18,822 nucleotides of DNA from Acanthaster planci (lineage: Eukaryota; Echinodermata; Asteroidea; Valvatida; Acanthasteridae). The notes under the pieces were generated by a model, which was given only the letters and a program-made list of their open reading frames with translations, made no database searches and was not told the DNA's origin. Positions 7,540-16,187 of this stretch are shown here, one piece after another. The position numbers were made by a program, and so were the translations under genes. The stretch spans positions 254,157 to 272,978 of the forward strand of contig NW_019091548.1 in assembly GCF_001949145.1 (NCBI RefSeq), written 5' to 3'. Numbering within the stretch: position 1 is the first letter of the stretch; every line of letters begins with the position of its first letter.

Positions 7540-10155
7540 TTGATTACATACGCGCGATCAAGTCTTATTTGGATTATGGCAAATTTGATAGCGTCGACGA
7601 AAACAAGAAGATTTAAAAACAATAGTGTCAATTTTGAATTAAAACCAGATCAAATTATTGCAGACGTAATGACATTTTACAACTGTTACAGCAAACCAAT
7701 TTGCGACAAAATCATATCGGCATGGAAAGAAATCGGTTCGCGTCACCAAATTAAAGTTCAGTCGGCAATGGTGAAGACTTTTTTAATCTGGAACATGGAC
7801 CCGATAACGACCGAAACAAAAGTTTACAACACGCATTTAATACGGCGTACACTATTGTAACGAGACACGGATCGTTAAACCAAATTATGATTTAGCACAG
7901 AAACAACTTTATCGAACAAATTGAGCGTTTTGTCAATAAAGGTTCGGGTTACATTGTTGACGAAATAAACACATTTTACATCAAGATTGTTAGGTATGGT
8001 GACATTGGTGGAAGCAGTTATATTGAACTCGATAAATTTGTTAAAGCCAAAAAAGCCGTCGTTAACATAAAAAATGACGATCAACAATGTACACGGTGGT
8101 GTCTGAGGGCGGCACTTGAAAAATATACTCTATACGTCTTACAAAGACTCAAAGATAAAGCAGACTTTGAGATACACGAAGACAGAACAACAACTTTACC
8201 GATGACGACGGCTTTGATTTTACGGGTATCGGCTTTCCCACACTGTTGTCGCAGATATCACGCATCAAAAAACAAAACATCACCATCAACGTGTTTGGAT
8301 ACGAATACCCCGAACCAGAAGGGAAAAAAACGGATCTCGAGCGGCTGCTTGCATAGACGAGCAAAGCGAGTGAAGCGAATCGAACGAAGCTATTAAACCA
8401 AAACAAAATCAAAACAAAAAAAAAGAAGGAGAATTTTTTATTTTACAGCATTCAAAAGACTTTTGCACTCGACGGGTCACACAAATTACCTAACATAGAC
8501 CTATTATACATCACGGAAGAAACTGAATCTGTTACGGCAAGCTTACAAGCTACAACACACGTAGTTAAAAGTCACTATTGTTGGATCAAAGACAAATTGA
8601 GACTTTTGGGACCACAAGTTAACAATCATCAAGGTAAAAATATCTGTGCGATCGGTGCAATACACACTTTTATAAGCAAGATGACCTTGTCAGACACTTC
8701 AAAGACTGTAAAGGTGAAGGAAGTCCCGCTTTTTTGTTGAAATACCAAAAGCAGGGTTATACCAAGAAGTTCCCATTCTTAGATTTTAGAAATTTTAGAC
8801 ATAAACAAAAAATGCCATTTGTGATTTATGCAGATTTTGAATCAATTTTGGAGAAAAGCAACTACAGGTCCCGTCCGCAAAAACTCACCCCTTGCAGTTC
8901 TTATTATGCGGTTATACGATGTGACAATCGTAAAACTGCTGAAAAACTTTATCAAGGACCAAATGCAGGCCAAGTATTTGTTCAAAATCTCATTGGACAA
9001 GTCGAAAAATTAACGACATTTTTGCAAACCCCGAACCGCTTAAACTCACACCCGAAGAAGAACGGAAATACCAAAAAGCTAGAACGTGTTGGATATGTGA
9101 AAAACGCATTAGTTACAACAAATACGAATGTTGGTGTAACGATCCGAGCAAAGTGAGTGGTGACGATCGATGTCTAAAATATAATAAACGTTTTGCAAAA
9201 ATCCCAAAGTCAGAGATCACTGTCACGTTACGGGTGTCTTCAGAGGCGCGGCCCACAGCTATTGCAATTTACAACTCAAGTGGTACCGGCAGTCCCGGTG
9301 ATATTTCATAACTTGGAAAATTATAACGCGCATCTCATTATGCAAGGAGCGTCTACGTTTAAAGGCAATGATTACACAGACTCGGTTACGTGTATTCCTA
9401 AAAAAGCGAAAAATACGTTTCGTTTAGTCTCGGTCAACTTCGATTTATAGACTCGTTTCATTTTATTGCATCGTCGTTTGACAGCATCGCCAAAGCGTGT
9501 CCAAAAGAAAAACTCCAACACATTGCAAAACGCAATCATAAAGTTCTATTGTCACAAAAAGGCATTTATCTATACGAGTACATGGACTCGTTTGAAAAGT
9601 TTAACGAAACGCAACTTCCGCCGCAACGCGTGTTTTATAGCACGCTCAAACGGGCAAGCGTTACTGACACCGAATATCACCACGCGCAACAAGTGTGGGA
9701 CACGTTTAGATGTCAACACTTGGGCGATTATCACGACCTGTACATTAAAACAAACACTTTGCTTTTAGCAGACGTGTTTCAAAATTCTAGAAATACGTGC
9801 TATGAAAATTAAAGCCTCGATCACCCCAATTATTATACGTCGCTGGGACTTTTTGGGGGGCGCGTTGTTAAAACACAGTCGATTTGAACTTGAATTATCA
9901 ACATACATCGACATGCACCTCTTTTTTTGAAAAAGCCAAACGAGGAGGCATCTCGAGTGTCGGTGTAAACGTTACGCAAACGTTTGTTACTCAAACGAGC
10001 CCACAAGTTATTTGTTGTATCTAGACGCAAACAATCTTCATAGATGGTCCATGAGTCAGTGTTTACCGTTTTCAAACTTTAAATGGGTTGAAAACTCAAC
10101 AAATTTTACCACAAATTTTGTTCTCAATTTAAACTCCGCGGGTCACTATGGGTGA
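7540..10155 (+). pseudogene. Polinton/adintovirus protein-primed family B DNA polymerase, decayed and 3'-truncated
   Basis: pPolB replicates the element from a protein primer. The reading changes frame many times. In order one sees: N-terminal conserved KEIGSRHQIKVQSAM (about 7720-7770); SGYIVDEI and GGSSYIELDKF (about 7945-8040); a stretch with TINVFGYEY (near 8275-8305); SHYCWIKD (about 8570); a C2HC finger CDRCNTHFYKQDDLVRHFKDC (8647-8709); and exonuclease motif I in VIYADFESI (about 8821-8847). A CWICEK...VRDHCHVTGVFRGAAHSYC cysteine/histidine cluster follows (about 9090-9265), then exonuclease II FHNLENYNAH (9304 on), then YEYMDSFEKF and LGDYHDLYIKTN with exonuclease III (about 9570-9755). 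The last motif is palm motif A, YLDANNLHRW (about 10018-10047). Reading stops at TGA 10153-10155; motifs B and C and the thumb are absent. Family assignment is very secure; activity is lost. Confidence 0.93.
9325..9755 (+). other. Exonuclease II and III aspartates replaced by asparagine
   Basis: In family B polymerases the 3'-5' exonuclease uses Asp in motif II (FHNxxxYD) and motif III (YxxxD). Here the corresponding codons are AAC at 9325-9327 (FHNLENYN) and AAC at 9753-9755 (YIKTN). Both fit a single G-to-A change from GAC. Since the gene is riddled with stops and frameshifts these are most simply decay mutations and not an adapted polymerase. Confidence 0.6.
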
Positions 10156-10183
10156 TGATGATGTTGTATCGTACAGAAATAAA

Positions 10184-10803
10184 TCACAGAAAGTATAATA
10201 AAAACGGAAGAAATCGCCCGAAATCGCAGTGATTAGAACCTTTAAACTGTGTAACTGGCGTTACAGTACGTATCAAGCGGCAGGTAGATACATTCGCGAG
10301 ATGGTTTGTTTCTTTAGCCAGGTTCGAATTATTGTCTTGTCTGCCCCCGTCTTTTCGTGCAAATTTGTCCATTTTAAAATAAAATGAACTATATCGATAA
10401 GCCAAAAAACCGACCAACACAGTTCCCCCGAGAATCCACACCAATTCGAGAACTTGCTGATCTTCCGAAGGTTCATAAAAGTCCGACAACTTGTGCTCTT
10501 GCGGTAAGGGCATCACGTGTTTACCCGTAAGTTATGAGTACTCTCGTAACGTCTCTTCTACGTCGGTAAATTCGTCCGACTCGCGCGTTCTTCCCTCATG
10601 TGTTCGTTTAGAAAATCTAATATATGCACGCAATTTTCTTCCCAGGTTTGCTTAGCTTGCGCCAATTGTTCCAAGGCAAGATCGTGTCGTTTGCGCTCCT
10701 CGTCGATTCGGTTTCGACTCAAACTACTGAATAGAAAGATGGAACCAGTGAAAGCCAACGCTTTGACTATAGCTCCTCCTACCATCATCAATGCACTTGC
10801 CAT
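10184..10803 (-). pseudogene. Conserved Polinton two-TM protein (frameshifted)
   Basis: Starting from ATG 10803-10801, the first segment has an N-terminal hydrophobic stretch (about residues 5-27, VGGAIVKALAFTGSIFLFSS) followed by a charged helical region rich in E, R and Q. It ends at TAG 10560-10558. The reading continues in another frame, interrupted by TAA (10534-10532), through HKLSDFYEPSEDQ and a second membrane helix LELVWILGGTVLVGFLAYRY (about 10390-10460). Both parts together match a companion protein commonly found in Polintons, facing away from the capsid gene. Its function is unknown; an N- and C-terminal membrane anchor with a coiled middle suggests a particle or membrane role. 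The C-terminal end past about 10340 may be read-through of non-coding sequence. Confidence 0.65.
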
Positions 10804-10826
10804 TTTGTTTTATATATTTTAAAATG
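10801..10826. promoter_or_regulatory. Compact divergent promoter
   Basis: The start codons of two divergent genes, CAT (minus ATG) at 10801-10803 and ATG at 10824-10826, are separated by only 20 bp of pure AT-rich sequence containing TTTATATATTTTAAA. The start codons sit in inverted arms, CATTTT and AAAATG. So short a gap implies a shared bidirectional TATA region, or transcription starts that lie inside the opposite gene. Confidence 0.5.
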
Positions 10827-11075
10827 GACAGAGAAATTTTAGACGAGCTAACAGAAATTCGAGCCGACGAAAGCAACATCGAGGGCACGCTGGGCGACAT
10901 GCGAGCCGACGTGGATCACAACTCTGACATGCTTTTAGAGGTCCAAAACGTGTTAGCAGAAATGCGATCAGAAACGGTTTACAAGAGAGATCAATTGATC
11001 AAATACGAAGACATGTTTTTTGCCGTAGGTTTGTCGTTGATTGCGTTTTCTTTCATGTTTAAGATTTTGAAATAA
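10824..11075 (+). CDS. Small acidic coiled-coil protein with C-terminal TM, Polinton companion
   Basis: This is an 83-codon frame, apparently intact, from ATG 10824 to TAA 11073-11075. I chose this start over the upstream ATG at 10791 because 10791 lies inside the divergent gene and its leader reads through the AT-rich promoter. Residues 1-55 are acidic and heptad-like (DREILDELTEIRADES and following), with predicted coiled-coil character. Residues 60-80 (YEDMFFAVGLSLIAFSFMF) form one membrane helix near the C-terminus, followed by KILK. Small tail-anchored proteins of this type lie next to the capsid gene in Polintons. Function is unknown. Because every other sizeable gene of the element is broken, its intactness may simply reflect short length. 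Confidence 0.6.
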   Translation: MDREILDELTEIRADESNIEGTLGDMRADVDHNSDMLLEVQNVLAEMRSETVYKRDQLIKYEDMFFAVGLSLIAFSFMFKILK

Positions 11076-11107
11076 ACCGACCGTTTAAAATTATAAAACA
11101 GTCTATA

Positions 11108-12371
11108 ATAAAATACGACAAGTCAATACACAAAGAAATTGAATCCGAGTCGCCGGCTCAAAGTACCTTGGGCTACCAAAGGCGAACGACCAGAAGTCAC
11201 CATTAAGCACAATCTGAGCTCTATTGCCGCAGGTCACACGCTAAACGTCAAGTTTCCGGCGTTGGGTGTAGACGACGTTACGGTACCTGGTACCGCCAAA
11301 TTGGCTTTCAAGTTGGATCTAGACGGAGCATCGGACGACAATTGAACCGTTTACAACAATGTTGCGCGTAACCTAATTTCAGAACTCAACTACAGTTTAC
11401 AGGGAAACAAAATCGTCTGCTACCGAGACGCTGACGTTTATCATAACTTTAAGGACAACAGGCTACCCACGACACAGAGTAAAAATATGGTTTATTTTGG
11501 GGTGGCAAGAGAAAATGTTGCCAAGTTGCGCTTGGGATCAGCCGACAAAAAGGAAGCTTCAAATGACAGTAAAGACAATTACAAAGCCATCGCCGACACT
11601 TTTTAAAACAGGTATGCGATTCTGTAGGACGTGCCGCTATTGACCAAACACGGCCCTTTTTATCCATCGAGTTTTAAAGAACCGTTGACGTACCAGTTGA
11701 CTTTTAAGAGGCATGACAAAGTGGTCAAGTCGACAGACACGGCCGCAGAATATGCCATTTCAGACCTGACTTTGGAATACGAAGTCGTTACCAAATGCGA
11801 CTTGGCAAAAAGTTTGCAGCAAAAGCACAAGGGCAACGTGTACTACCTATTCGACGTATATCAATATTGATCAAACGATTAAAAGCTTGAAAGTCGTTTT
11901 GGTTTCATTCAAAGATCCCACTGTAAAGAACCCGCAAAGATTTTACAACCCACACGTCATGAAAACCAGCGTAACCGTCGAGGGTAAATCCAATCGGCTG
12001 TACTCGCAAGGGCTGTTAGAGTATCAACATTAGAATGAAATTAGTAAATTCTTTGGTGCTTCAGACACTGAATCGGGTCGAGCAGTTGTGAAAGACCTAA
12101 ACTTGACCGGTGTGGACATGGCCAGTTACCTGAAAGATAAACACGGCCTTTGGCTCGACTTTAAAAGTTCAGACGACAATGCGGCCCACGGGTATGGTCG
12201 GCCGTTGAGTGGTGGTGGTGGTGATATGATATTTCGATTCAAATGAAACGGGAAACCAAAACTGCAGGTCTGTTGTTCATGTACATGTTTTTGGTGGTGG
12301 ATGCGCAGTTGACAATTGCGGACGGAAATTTCAAAAGTTTGGTGTATGAAATCGCGTTTAAGATAAAATGA
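11108..12371 (+). pseudogene. Polinton/adintovirus major capsid protein (double jelly-roll type), broken
   Basis: The product would be the hexon-like subunit of an icosahedral particle. The first recognisable frame reads KYDKSIHKEIES from an ATA codon at 11108 where ATG is expected. The third frame then runs from about 11139 to 11870 and contains GERPEVTIKHNLSSI, LNVKFPALG and VPGTAKLAFKLDL. After TGA 11343 come TVYNNVARNLI and YRDADVYHNFKDNRLP; after TAA 11604 and TAG 11625 come LLTKHGPFYPSSF, LTYQLTF and STDTAAEYAISDLTLEYE. Reading moves to the first frame at about 11866 (FKDPTVKNPQRFYNPH, SVTVEGKSNRLYSQG, TAG 12031, LWLDFKSSDDNAAHGYGR), and back to the third frame at about 12237 (LLFMYMFLVVDAQLTIADG). 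It ends at TGA 12369-12371. Length of about 415 codons is shorter than or near the family size. These conserved blocks make the identification secure; at least four stops and two to three frameshifts inactivate it. Confidence 0.85.
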
Positions 12372-12755
12372 GCAAGTAAAAGAAACCGCATCGCACTCCT
12401 ATAGTAGGGAAAACCGGTAGCGGTAAAACCCAGTGGGTGCTAGACCTATTGGAAAGTGATAATAGGCTTGCATATGAAGCCACCGTGATCATTTGCCCAA
12501 CCTTGTTTAAAAATAAGACTTATTTGGACCGGCTGTGGTTGTACACAGACGACGGTGTATACCTATGCTACTAAGACGAAGAAAAACTCGACTTAAATGA
12601 AGCGTTGGAACTATATCAAAAAGAGTTTGATGGGATCAATACATTGTTTATATTGATGACTGCAGTTCTTATCAAGATATAAAATATAGGAAGAAGGCAA
12701 AGACAGGCAACACATGCATGTTGAGCAAAATGGCTTTTGCTTCAAGGCATTACTT
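12368..12755 (+). pseudogene. Polinton genome-packaging ATPase (FtsK/HerA-type), broken and interrupted
   Basis: The product would be the ATPase that pumps DNA into the particle. The ATG at 12368-12370 overlaps the capsid stop in ATGA. Visible are Walker A, IVGKTGSGKTQW (about 12403-12440), then VIICPTLFKNKTYLDRLW (about 12485-12540), a conserved block of these ATPases. The Walker B region TLFI is followed after a one-base shift by IDDCSS (aspartates at 12655-12660). The last recognisable part is MAFASRHYLI (about 12730-12758), where the expected C-terminal third is replaced by minus-strand LTR-retroelement sequence. TAA stops occur at 12377 and 12572. Assignment is firm. Order capsid then ATPase fits a Polinton morphogenesis module. 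Confidence 0.85.
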
Positions 12756-13431
12756 GATTAGGATTGGCTACTCGAACAGGAACAAGGTCCTTTGCGGTTG
12801 TACAGACACTCTTGGCAATCATGAGATGTTTGGGTAGGAACTTTGCAGGGGTTGGCTCAGTCAGGACTGCACTCTCATGCACATAAGAGGGGTGGCATCG
12901 CCCAGGGATGACCATTTCTGTGCCGGCAGGTATAACTACGGGACGCTGGTTGGCTGCACGGACGATATTGGATGGTGGCCTGGAGCTCCGGGACCAAGGC
13001 TCTGTGTGCACCGTCTTTGAGAGGAAAGACGCTGACCCCTTGAAAAGCAAATCTTGACAGCTCTGCAGCACGTTCATACCAAGAATGGGTCTGGTTGGGG
13101 TCTCAGTTGGTTTTAGAATGAAGCAGGCAGCCTGCTCAATCTGACAGCCCATAAAGTACACATCTAGCTCTACCACACCTTGGTATGGGATCTGCAGGCC
13201 ATTGGCGGCTATTAAACGGATGTAAGGGTTTGCAAGGCTACTCTCCTCGATGTTAGTCTGGAAGTATTCCCTGAAGACCTCGTATGGTAGTGTAGAAACC
13301 TGGGACCCAGTGTCCAGAAGACAGGTGACCTCCTGACCTCCCAGAACAACATCGATTTAGAGGCAGTCCCCGACGGCTTTACCAAAGTATTCCAGTGTCT
13401 GGCCCCCGACACTGGAACATTCTAGTTTAAC
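12742..13431 (-). pseudogene. LTR-retroelement aspartic protease (pro), -1 frame to gag
   Basis: In the -1 frame relative to gag the reading goes through LECSSVGGQTLEYFGKAV, an in-frame TAA (13359-13357), then DVVLGGQEVTCLLDTGSQVS. The catalytic DTG is at 13306-13314. RLIAANGLQIPYQG and the ILGMNVL end motif (near 13065-13090) complete a retropepsin fold. After a linker it reaches VPVRVANPN, a block that in these elements normally leads into reverse transcriptase. The frame ends with TGA soon after crossing into Polinton sequence. Thus the element is cut at the pro-RT junction and no RT, RNase H or integrase follows. One stop codon apart, the protease is well preserved, better than the surrounding Polinton, consistent with a later arrival. 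Confidence 0.82.
13360..13431 (-). promoter_or_regulatory. Programmed -1 ribosomal frameshift signal at gag/pro
   Basis: On the minus strand the gag frame ends TTA AAC TAG. The heptamer G TTA AAC (13431-13425) fits the X XXY YYZ slippery form; GUUAAAC is a known frameshift heptamer, used by arteriviruses. After a 7-nt spacer (TAGAATG, 13424-13418) comes a perfect 10-bp stem, TTCCAGTGTC (13417-13408) with GACACTGGAA (13399-13390), around the loop GGGGGCCA. Loop GGGGC could pair with GCCTC (13364-13360) to make a pseudoknot. The -1 frame opens exactly on the protease. Sequence evidence is strong; in vivo activity is inferred. Confidence 0.82.
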
Positions 13432-14349
13432 GGAGCCAGTCGTTGCTCGGTGTCACACTCCTTCGCCATGTGCCCCGGCTTGTAACATCTCAAGCAGATC
13501 GGGTTTCCTTGGTCGTCCCATCTTGGTTGCCGTCTCGGGAGTTTCCTTACATTGGCAGATGAGGAGTTGGAACGAACCTGGTTTAACTCCAACCTCATGG
13601 CTGCTATCATCTCTGCCATCTCCCGCTGCTGCTGGACAGTCCTCTCAAGGGTGGCCTGGAAGATCTGCATCTGAGAGGGGTCCTGGGGGATCTGCATCGG
13701 GGAACGGGCCGGAGTGACTGAGGGGACACTGGCAGCCTTCACCTCGGCATCTTCTCCTCTGTCAGCAGCCAATTGAAGGGTCTTGCTGGTAACGTCCCTG
13801 AAGGACATGTCTGGTCTCCTGCGGAGTTCTATCTTCAGAATGCGCTGGACCTCGGCGTTGTCTAAACCGGTGACAAATCGGTCCCTGAGGAGTTGATCAG
13901 GCCAGTTGACAACTTCTGGATTTCGTTGTCTCAGCCTCCCAAGGATTTCCTGTAATGCCAGGAAGAACTCCCTCAGTGTCTCCTTAGGCTTCTGTCTCCT
14001 GCTGTGAAACATCTGCAGGAGCGTCGCAGCGGGTACCTTGTCTCCATAGGTGTAAAGGAGTCGAGCAAAAATGTCGTCTGCCCGACGTCGCTCCTCCTCC
14101 GGCATGACCAGCACCTTTCATTTTGCCTCCCCACCCAAATACCTGATCATCACTAAGGACTGCTGGCCAATCGGTGTGTTCCAGGACTGAGATCGCAAAT
14201 CTTAAAACCCAATCCTCAACGGTAGTATCATTGACGCTCTGCTTCAACCCAGCAAAGACATTGACCTTAAGGTCAATTGGCACAAAGCTGATGTGGTGGG
14301 CTGCGGGTGCCGGTGCAGCTCCACCATAAACCACACTCTCTCCTTCCAT
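13422..14349 (-). pseudogene. LTR-retroelement gag with CCHC zinc knuckle (one frameshift)
   Basis: Gag forms the virus-like particle of LTR retroelements. ATG at 14349 starts an alanine/proline-rich N-terminus leading to DLKVNVFAGLKQSVNDTTVE and DWVLRFAISVLEHTDWP. A frameshift at about 14118-14140 passes the reading to VLVMPEEERRRADDIFARLL, a capsid-like helical region (REFFLALQEILGRLRQRNPE). A glutamine/methionine-rich helix (TLERTVQQQREMAEM) follows. Near the C-terminus is the nucleocapsid knuckle CLRCYKPGHMAKEC, spacing CX2CX4HX4C (about 13457-13498). The stop is TAG 13424-13422. Total of about 309 codons is ordinary for gag. The composition and the gag-pro frameshift design fit a Ty3/gypsy-type element or relative. 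Confidence 0.83.
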
Positions 14350-14424
14350 GATGTAGGTGCCAACAATCCCACTTCTGACAAGTGTAAGGGGGTAGGGGGC
14401 TTGTGACCCTTGATTGCTGACAGG

Positions 14425-14490
14425 CTGAAAAGGACAGAACACAGACAAAGTGGTTGGAATAGGTAGTGGATGGTACAACACTGAAGCATG
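14425..14490 (-). repeat. Copy 1 of a 66-bp direct repeat ending in a splice-acceptor-like tract
   Basis: This block is repeated at 15297-15363 with about five substitutions and one indel. Read on the minus strand it runs from CATGCTTCAGTG through CCATCCACTACC to a pyrimidine-rich end, TGTGTTCTGTCCTTTTCAG. That looks like a 3' splice site 76 bp upstream of the gag ATG. It may mark an intron in the leader of the retroelement transcript. Confidence 0.65.
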
Positions 14491-15296
14491 TTCAAAAACA
14501 AATCCCCATCAACAAAAGAACTTAGTCTAAGAATCATTACTACAAAATTTAAAAAAGCATAGAGTGAAAAAAGTAAAACAAAAGTATATGTATAAACTCT
14601 CATACGCAAAAAAATATGAACTTCATCTGTCAGTAAAGTCTAGCAAGGACCTTGCAAGTCTAATTAAAGATGAAGCTACTCCACAACCCAGAATGATAAA
14701 AAACCTTCTGGACAGTGCCCTGTTAGTGGCACCAACTCTGTTCACGAATCCAAACAAAACCCTGATAGATAAAAACATAAGACTCTCGGCTCTAAACACT
14801 GTTGGGATTCCAACTTCCCAAAATTAATAGTCCAGACTCTGCCTAGCCTGGCGCTTGCCTCTTGTTCAGTCAGGCAAAAGGGGGGTAGCACTAACCATAA
14901 TCAATGCCATGAAATGATAGCTCGATGATACTCAGACTATTAAAAAGTAACAATCAAGAAAACTAGTATAAAAGTAATCCATACATTATAATCTGCGTGA
15001 AACTGGGGCTGTCAAGGCAAAACATCATATGGTTTCAATGAAAAATCCAGACGTAAATGCACTCTCTGGACCAGAATATTGTCAGATTTTGGTCAAGAGT
15101 GACCTGCGTGTTACCTACAAGCAAAACAAAAATAGTTGAGCAGAGCATGTGCAACAACTGACAATAAAACAATAAACTCGACTCACAAAACCCAACAGAA
15201 AATCCAAATTTTAAACAAAAGATTCTTAACAATCAAATCTATCATTGGGATTCATCAAACCTCTAAATGATATCAAAAAGAGAGAAATTTCCCTAC
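14491..15296. other. AT-rich non-coding leader between the repeat copies
   Basis: There is no convincing gene. An 87-codon plus frame (14564-14827) lies opposite the gag direction and shows no motif. On the minus strand pyrimidine tracts ending in AG (for example TTTTGCTTGTAG ending near 15117) look like intron ends. No LTR, primer-binding site or TG...CA boundary was found here. Confidence 0.35.
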
Positions 15297-15363
15297 CTGA
15301 AAAAGGAGAGAACACAGACAAAGTGGTTGGCATAGGTAGTGGATGGTACAGCACTGAAGCATG
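15297..15363 (-). repeat. Copy 2 of the 66-bp direct repeat
   Basis: This matches 14425-14490 closely, and on the minus strand again ends in a pyrimidine tract plus CAG (TCTCTCCTTTTTCAG). The copies are 872 bp apart. Sequence on either side of the repeats does not match, so a duplicated short segment, not a long repeat, is involved. Confidence 0.65.
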
Positions 15364-15728
15364 CTGGACCTCACCACTTAGACCAGCGCACCACCCCATC
15401 CAGGGTCACTTCACTTTCAAGAAGGGGATCTAACTGTCTATAGTACGCACAGGTGTAGTGGGCTAAACCAAGTTGAAACTCCAACAGCAAAAACAAAAGT
15501 AGTTGGGGGTGTATCATACAAAAGAAAGAAAACAATAAAGAGTAAAATTTTAAAGGGACTAGTAAACAAAAAAGGGGAACACATCTTACAAGGAGAACAA
15601 CAATTACCAGCACCGAGCCCAGTCAAAACCCAGGTGGAGACGGTGACCAAGAGTAAAAACCCCAAAAGAGTCGACCAGGCAAATGCCTGGTGGAACATAA
15701 CAAGAAGATGAAACAGCAACTCACTGGG
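15364..15728. other. Right end of the inserted segment
   Basis: Non-coding. A perfect inverted repeat, CCAGGCAAATGCCTGG, lies at 15675-15690. The switch back to Polinton coding sequence happens between this palindrome and 15729; no target-site duplication with the left junction near 12755 was recognised, so either the insertion is old or its ends were rearranged. Confidence 0.35.
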
Positions 15729-15929
15729 ATGAAAGTAAGTGAATCCGAACCCGACGTAAAATCTGAAAGTACGTTATGTTTTGCGGAAAACAGAACTTTG
15801 ATTACAGGCTGACTTGTAATCGGAGGAGTAGCACTAGCGTTGTTTTTTAAAAAGAAACCCTCCGAGGTAAAAGCGCCCATGCAACCTTAGGTGAAAGCTC
15901 CCGCACTAGAAGTTTTAGACATGGAGTAA
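15729..15929 (+). pseudogene. Small membrane protein of the Polinton (two internal stops)
   Basis: A single frame runs from ATG 15729 to TAA 15927-15929. It is interrupted by TGA 15810 and TAG 15888. After an acidic N-terminus (SESEPDVKSEST) comes one hydrophobic helix, TLITG-stop-LVIGGVALALFF, then a basic KKKPSEVKAPMQP tail and a short C-terminus. Size (about 66 codons) and layout fit the small single-TM proteins encoded beside the capsid module in Polintons. It may have lost its N-terminus to the retroelement insertion, because the junction lies just upstream. No function is known. Confidence 0.45.
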
Positions 15930-15954
15930 TTTTAAAAACCGTATATATTAAAAC

Positions 15955-16170
15955 ATGAGTAACACAAGCACGGTATATCACGATGCAGTGGTTTCAGCAA
16001 TTTAAATGGGGTATGCCATGCTTAGTATTCGACTACTAAAAATTTAACCACCCGATCTAAATAAACTATCGGTTGAAGAGGCAGCCAAAATGACCGCTAT
16101 TGCCAGTAGTGCATTGGCTACACAGGGTTGGCTTGTGGGTCAAGGTGTCATACCAGGTAACTTCAGTTGA
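15955..16170 (+). pseudogene. Conserved Polinton hypothetical protein (two internal stops)
   Basis: One frame from ATG 15955 to TGA 16168-16170 (71 codons) has two in-frame TAA codons. It reads MSNTSTVYHDAVVSAI, stop, MGYAMLSIRLL, stop, then an intact conserved part LSVEEAAKMTAIASSALATQ followed by GWLVGQGVIPGNF. This second part matches a short conserved protein found just upstream of the long coiled-coil gene in Polintons. Its role is unknown. The gene is preceded by the AT-rich stretch GTATATATTAAAAC, a likely promoter. No signal peptide or zinc motif is present. Confidence 0.5.
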
Positions 16171-16187
16171 AAAAGTAAAGTAACAAG

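Noticed and set aside
8342-8440. Short repeated GAAGCGA-like words and A-rich tract inside pPolB as a separate repeat
   Set aside because: They lie within the decayed polymerase frame between conserved blocks and look like a low-complexity linker with slippage.
11108-12755. Stop-codon reassignment or read-through in the Polinton genes
   Set aside because: TAA, TAG and TGA all interrupt conserved blocks and frameshifts are also frequent, which is the pattern of a pseudogene, not of a variant genetic code.
12742-14349. Domesticated host gag-pro gene (retroelement-derived cellular gene)
   Set aside because: A frameshift in gag, a stop in pro, a retained gag-pro frameshift signal and truncation exactly at the RT boundary favour a dead element copy; splicing evidence would be needed to reopen this.
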